DNA of 7,761 nucleotides from Puniceicoccales bacterium (GTDB lineage Bacteria > Verrucomicrobiota > Verrucomicrobiia > Opitutales > UBA953): NCBI GenBank assembly GCA_031289285.1, contig JAITPT010000174.1, forward strand, positions 1 to 7,761, given 5' to 3'. Of the stretch, positions 5,301-7,761 are shown piece after piece. The notes beneath the pieces are model-generated. The model was not told the origin of the DNA, did not search any database, and was given only the letters and a program-made list of their open reading frames with translations. Both the position numbers and the translations under genes were made by a program. The first letter of the stretch is position 1; each line of letters starts with the position of its first letter.

Positions 5301-6886
5301 GGAAGCGTGGCGAGGGGTGTGGTGGCGAGAGCGGCGCGGGTCTCGTCGGCGAGGGCGGCGAGCACGGGGTCGCCAGAGGCGGCGAGGGCGGCGGCGAGCG
5401 GGGCGAGGTCTTCCCATGTGCCAGTGGTGGCGCGGGCGGTGGCGAGGAGGCGGAGGCGGCGCGTGACTTCGGCGGGCAGTGTGCCGTCGGCGAGCGCGGG
5501 GAGGGGCTTGAGGCGGAGGTCGGCGGCGGCGGTGGTGAAACCTTTTTCGGCGAGCGTGGCGGCGGCGGCGTTGACGAGGCGTTGGCCGTCGTCCCACTTG
5601 GCGAGGTTTTCGCCGAGGGCGGCGAGCGAGCGAGCGGCGGCGATGGTGCGGCGGACGACGAGACCGCGCTTGGCGGACGCTGGCGGGGTGTTGCGCAGCG
5701 GCTCGAAGCCGCGTGGGTCGTTGTTGAGGCGGCGGGGGTCAAGGAGGTCGAGCGCGTCGCCCGGGAGCGTGGCCTCGGCGGCGTCGCGCAGGGCGGGGTC
5801 AGTCGCCCAGAGGTCGCGGATTTTTCCGCCAGCGGAGCCGTCGTTGCGCTCCATCTCTGCGCAGAACGCGCCGAACCAGTCGTTCCAAGCGTCGCAGAGT
5901 GCGGCGTGTTCGGGGGGCACTTCTTCGGCGTCGGGCGGGAGGTTGCCGAGTTTGATTGCGAACTCTTGCGCCGAGAGCGGCAGCGAGTCGAAGGGGGCGA
6001 AGCGCAGGTAGGCGAAGGGCGCGGCGGCGATGAGGAGCGGCGCGAGGACGAGGAGGAGTTTCGCGCTGGTGGAGGTGCCGCGCCCGCCGAGGGTGTCGAA
6101 GCGTTGGCGCAGGGCGGCGACGGTGGTGTCAACCGGCGCGGGGTGCGGGTCGAGGAGGAAGTTGCAGAAGGAGCGCCACTGTTGGCCGAGTTTTCCGAAG
6201 CGCACCCATTCGGGGCCGTCTTCGACTTGGGAGCCGACTTGCTCGCGGCGGCGGATTAGGGAGGCGAGGATTGTGCCCAGAGCGCGGTTGTCGGCGAGGC
6301 GGGCGGCGTGTGCGGTGAGGCCGACGGCGAGGGGCGCGGGCGTGGAGAGGAGGATGTCGGACTTGGCGAGTGTGGCGTCGCCGCCGATGTAGATGTTGCC
6401 GAGCGAGAGTGCGCCGTGCGGGCGGGCGGCGAGTTTTTCGAGTTCTTCGAGGGCGGAAATAATTTCCTGCGCGAGCGCGTGGAGCGCGGGCAGCGGGAGG
6501 ACGGGGCGGGTGTCGGCAAACTTTTTTAACGTGCGCCGGTAAAACGGCTCGACGACCCACGCGGTCGCAGCCGAGCGGTCTTCGCCACTCGCGAGCACAG
6601 GTGCCCAGCGGTGCGGCGAGGCGGCAGCGAGTTTCTCCTGCGCGGCGAGCGCGGAGCGGAGGGCGAGCAGCCACGCTTGGCGAAGCGGGCCACGCGGGGC
6701 TGGCGGGCGAAGTTTGATGAGGGCGACGCGAGCACGGGCGGAGACGGCGGGAGCGGCGGGGAAGGCGACGGCAGCGGCGGCCTTGGCGGCGCGACGTGCC
6801 TCGCGGATGAGACGCGCCTCGCTAACCGCCGAACGATGGGTTCGGGAGATTTCGCGCAACTCGTCGAAGTCGGTGATTTCTGGCAT
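2372..6886 (-). CDS. Large membrane protein: N-terminal pseudokinase domain, one TM helix, long helical region, C-terminal FGE/SUMF1-like domain
   Basis: 1504 residues. Residues about 50-215 follow the protein-kinase order: VALIKLR (Lys58, like the VAIK lysine), a hinge-like WVVEPFYRRTL, HGALSLGNIYI at 157-167 in the place of HRDLKPxN, a DFG-position segment KSDIL, and DNRALGTILASLI at 199-211 matching the DxxxLG helix. The catalytic Asp and Lys of the HRD loop are Ala and Ser, so it is probably inactive. A TM helix spans about 276-296 (cytoplasmic kinase side first). Then come roughly 880 Ala-rich, mostly helical residues, a Pro/Ala-rich linker and a VH[N/S] repeat at 1091-1104. Residues about 1185-1475 resemble the formylglycine-generating-enzyme fold (FFLAARAISLGDF, LASPDEW, FGNVATWLYEP, GGSALSP, GLRPAF) without its cysteines, so a binding role is more likely than catalysis. 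The gene starts 34 bp after the lipoprotein gene, probably in one operon. No clear Shine-Dalgarno sequence. It recalls PpkA plus TagR of type VI secretion. Confidence 0.85.
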   Translation of the reverse strand: MPEITDFDELREISRTHRSAVSEARLIREARRAAKAAAAVAFPAAPAVSARARVALIKLRPPAPRGPLRQAWLLALRSALAAQEKLAAASPHRWAPVLASGEDRSAATAWVVEPFYRRTLKKFADTRPVLPLPALHALAQEIISALEELEKLAARPHGALSLGNIYIGGDATLAKSDILLSTPAPLAVGLTAHAARLADNRALGTILASLIRRREQVGSQVEDGPEWVRFGKLGQQWRSFCNFLLDPHPAPVDTTVAALRQRFDTLGGRGTSTSAKLLLVLAPLLIAAAPFAYLRFAPFDSLPLSAQEFAIKLGNLPPDAEEVPPEHAALCDAWNDWFGAFCAEMERNDGSAGGKIRDLWATDPALRDAAEATLPGDALDLLDPRRLNNDPRGFEPLRNTPPASAKRGLVVRRTIAAARSLAALGENLAKWDDGQRLVNAAAATLAEKGFTTAAADLRLKPLPALADGTLPAEVTRRLRLLATARATTGTWEDLAPLAAALAASGDPVLAALADETRAALATTPLATLPAQIAAAAPVLRARAAFIRENWTTQIDLARWVKEGFPKNFSGKADAAALARWDADVKGYFRIPAAEDPRNTVNWETRTTRLATEMQRYADADSRLYGAPVESPALAAETAKTLAAVKTFRTTSAIRKDAAALRERTSALDAQIEKILAAIAEGVRDLEPDAAGWLARARTRDLEGPRVPAAEWLARRNRFLAGETPEKLTAEPARFNALRAAYRKTRDILGALHGETLAGGLAPLPAPLPAAEFAAAPAASPDAAAFAAAAAQTAAADAAQVALLYTDLIKLIPFTPAGAPTITPETYAAEPAVKTRLDALRRWRADAANAAALFARLSRLLDKGGALGDADLTAVATALDANTAAKDIAAAGLPAVAFAALRQMRTLAAANEHKPLHDALAATTDRATVAPFGVALTAWRRLGTLGRRLENAAALDAALVALDTLTAKIPAEMAPASAARLRSTFASDAKLCWREAYATAPLTQTPDILTRLTKAGLTPADLKGLDRFDALLVEAKKTRWARLSEPEAKQQRNTLAAKIRETLKEEKAAPEKPAAATAAASSAPATTAAPAVHNVHSVHSVHNVHPSATAASPADRLSRLAAATAFLAAIEAIDLEPSGKAITPESLGPGLAGWSGTFAADKRRIAYTRPNPRGGVFTQDYLLVEPEDGVPFFLAARAISLGDFTTLVETDKAGAEVLATMPKWVGEVSGGLDTDSRAGPQTWRVLPPRRPAATRLNDSRMIANHRWTAYLDPRWPDPLYAPGLPATPAPTPRHPVQNIPPSAARLFAEKILGARLASPDEWRGVASAYPALAKPDAPGANFSDNAWRTQRDHIAKSVRGGDEVKAMPWPDSGAFQPTRQLNQPAPPSGAAAQPYNPNKNDGHLWFAEVGEPNGKTFVHLFGNVATWLYEPTDHQYAVAGGSALSPATLNPTTIYPADPFSEGFADVGLRPAFDASPAMLQRGRLVRALSNQPYLHQPAPPPAPE
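3575..3616 (-). repeat. 9-bp in-frame tandem repeat (GTGGACnnn x5)
   Basis: Five GTGGAC hexamers at exact 9-bp spacing (3575, 3584, 3593, 3602, 3611), with varying triplets GTT, AGA, GGA, GTT between them. On the coding strand they read GTCCACnnn and give VHNVHSVHSVHNVH in the linker just before the FGE-like domain. It falls in a low-complexity Ala/Pro/Thr linker and keeps frame, so it should be tolerated. The spacer triplets are arranged symmetrically in type. Confidence 0.85.
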
Positions 6887-6920
6887 GAGCGAGTGGCGGG
6901 TGGGCGCGAGTGGTGGGCGG

Positions 6921-7445
6921 TTATTTTTGTGTGCGGCGCGTAACGAGGATTAGGCCGCTTTCTTTGATGCGGATTTCGAGGGGGGCGTCGCTGTCGTCGC
7001 GGTCCCAATCTGATTTCAGGAGCGGGAGAATGAGGCGGCGCGGGTCGGAGGTGCCGCTGCCAGCGACGCCCGGAATATCGGCGATGACGACGGCGGAGAC
7101 GGCACCTGCCGTGAGCCAGTTGCTCCATTTTGGGTCGGAGGCGGGGAAGGTTTGCGTGGTCGGGAGTTTGCGTCCGAAAGTGAGCGTATGGCGGTCGAGG
7201 TCGCGGCGGCTGGTGTTGCCGGGTTGCCAATAATCGGCGATGGGGAAGGCCTCCCACTTGGGGAGTTCCACGGTTTTGTTGACGCCGAAAATGTCAACCT
7301 GCATAGCGGTTCCCTCTAACGCCTTGTCCACCGTGATTTTCACGTCGAAGGCGACGGGGTCGGAAGAGCAGCCCGCAAAAAGTGCGGCAGTGCAAGCAAG
7401 CGCAGCAGCAAACGCGCTGCGTAGGAGTTGTGTAGGACGGAACAT
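6921..7445 (-). CDS. Secreted lipoprotein (lipobox LFAGC), possibly TssJ- or TagQ-like
   Basis: I place the start at the ATG at 7443-7445 (174 aa). It gives a textbook lipoprotein signal: a basic N-terminus (MFRPTQLLR), an Ala/Leu-rich core, and a lipobox LFAGC with Cys26 as the lipidated residue. An earlier ATG at 7506-7508 would add 21 polar residues in front of the signal. Residue +2 is Ser, so outer-membrane anchoring is expected under the usual Lol rule. The mature part looks like a beta-sandwich with strands such as FDVKITV, MQVDIFGV, VSAVVIADIPG, RRLILPLL and LEIRIKESGLILV. That order loosely recalls the type VI secretion lipoprotein TssJ, but the similarity is by eye only and the family is not established. 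The gene sits 34 bp before the 1504-aa protein on the same strand, so the two are likely co-expressed and may interact in the periplasm. It follows a terminator (7544-7583), so it probably begins a transcript, but no convincing promoter was found. Confidence 0.8.
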   Translation of the reverse strand: MFRPTQLLRSAFAAALACTAALFAGCSSDPVAFDVKITVDKALEGTAMQVDIFGVNKTVELPKWEAFPIADYWQPGNTSRRDLDRHTLTFGRKLPTTQTFPASDPKWSNWLTAGAVSAVVIADIPGVAGSGTSDPRRLILPLLKSDWDRDDSDAPLEIRIKESGLILVTRRTQK

Positions 7446-7543
7446 AGATGAGTTGTGTTTAGGAAAAGTTGAGTTGAGGAGCGGAGAGTTGTGGCGGAAA
7501 CAGCGCATCTCGGAAGAGGAGCGTCGCGGTGCGGGCAGGGAAC
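7446..7543 (-). promoter_or_regulatory. Presumed promoter and leader of the lipoprotein operon (no clear consensus)
   Basis: This 98-bp stretch lies between the terminator of the previous gene and the lipoprotein start, on the minus strand, so the promoter of the lipoprotein-pseudokinase pair should be here or overlap the terminator. I find no good -35/-10 pair. The 20 bases before the ATG are rich in A, C and T with no purine-rich Shine-Dalgarno sequence, as before the other starts in this window. The assignment rests on position only. Confidence 0.3.
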
Positions 7544-7583
7544 AAAAACCGCCCGCACTGGCAAATAAAAACAGAGCGGGCGG
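7544..7583 (-). terminator. Intrinsic terminator of the upstream minus-strand gene
   Basis: On the minus strand an 8-bp perfect stem, CCGCCCGC (7576-7583 complement) with GCGGGCGG (7549-7556 complement), encloses a 19-nt loop and is followed immediately by five T (7544-7548). It begins 12 bp after the stop codon of the partial gene at 7596. The loop is longer than usual, but the stem is GC only and the T-tract is directly adjacent. It separates that gene from the lipoprotein operon. Confidence 0.8.
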
Positions 7584-7595
7584 CGGGTGGGGAAG

Positions 7596-7761
7596 TTACA
7601 ATGTCACTTTGGGCAATTTCGCTGCTTGGGCGATTTGCTGGAGGAAGTTTTTCCATGCGCCGAGGACGGCGGCGGGCGCGGCGGCGGCGGGCAGGGGTTT
7701 TAGCGATGAGAGGTCTTTCGCTAAGGCGGAGGCTTGCGCGGCGGCGGAGTAGTCCACGCCT
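7596..7761 (-). CDS. C-terminal end of an unidentified protein (5' end outside window)
   Basis: The minus-strand frame entering from the right edge is open for 54 codons and ends with TAA at 7596-7598. The visible tail is Ala-rich and helical (KDLSSLKPLP, a Pro/Ala linker, then AVLGAWKNFLQQIAQAAK and a short hydrophobic end). The coding composition matches the large gene, and a well-formed terminator follows 12 bp after the stop, which supports a real gene. The family cannot be recognised from this fragment. It shares strand with the lipoprotein and pseudokinase genes, but the terminator suggests a separate transcript. Confidence 0.7.
   Translation of the reverse strand, partial: GVDYSAAAQASALAKDLSSLKPLPAAAAPAAVLGAWKNFLQQIAQAAKLPKVTL

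Noticed and set aside
4954..6132. Second minus-strand frame (392 codons) within the large gene.
   Set aside because: Extremely Pro/Ser-rich out-of-frame reading of the same GC-rich DNA. The main frame explains the region better.
4139..6259. A 706-codon open frame on the + strand, antisense to the large gene.
   Set aside because: It is Gly/Glu/Val-rich with no domain signature and mirrors the GC-rich codons of the opposite strand. The minus-strand frame is continuous over 1504 codons with kinase, TM and FGE-like landmarks, so the antisense frame is a composition artefact.
7446..7508. A longer lipoprotein starting at the ATG at 7506-7508.
   Set aside because: It would put 21 polar residues ahead of a complete lipoprotein signal peptide. 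The start at 7445 gives the standard layout.

Overview
The window is GC-rich bacterial DNA, probably chromosomal, with two gene blocks that converge on a noncoding, repeat-rich region. Several things suggest Verrucomicrobiota, perhaps Opitutaceae-like: extreme Ala/Pro-rich coding, a very large pseudokinase protein with a formylglycine-generating-enzyme-like (FGE-like) domain, weak or absent Shine-Dalgarno sequences, and a Cas4/Cas1-type adaptation module. This is inference from style and gene content; no rRNA or other marker gene is present.

Left block, + strand (1-1561): the end of a CRISPR-Cas adaptation operon. The reading frame open at the left edge encodes a Cas1 domain preceded by about 40 residues with no possible start codon. 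This fits the C-terminal half of a Cas4-Cas1 fusion, as known in type I-G (formerly I-U) and type V-B systems. A complete cas2 follows after 47 bp. Together they form the Cas1-Cas2 integrase that captures spacers. No CRISPR array lies downstream in the window, and the effector gene must be outside it.

Middle (1562-2371): about 810 bp without a convincing gene. It holds a 157-bp tandem repeat (two full copies plus a 33-bp start of a third), each full copy carrying a long hairpin; a 15-bp duplication; a strong intrinsic terminator for minus-strand transcription; and a run of further inverted repeats. The minus strand here could encode a roughly 150-nt structured RNA ending at that terminator, or these could be 3' UTR elements of the large gene to the right.

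Right block, minus strand (2372-7761): the 3' end of an unidentified gene with its own terminator, then a lipoprotein of about 174 aa, then, after 34 bp, a 1504-aa protein. That protein has a cytoplasmic degenerate kinase domain, one transmembrane helix, a very long Ala-rich helical region and a C-terminal FGE/SUMF1-like fold lacking the catalytic cysteines. The pair recalls the PpkA-TagR-TagQ part of the type VI secretion threonine phosphorylation pathway, but with kinase and FGE-like modules in one chain and the kinase apparently dead. This resemblance is an inference and is the most interesting idea in the window.

The two blocks differ in codon style. The cas genes use ATA, TTA and CTA codons freely while the large gene hardly does, which fits horizontal acquisition of the cas module.
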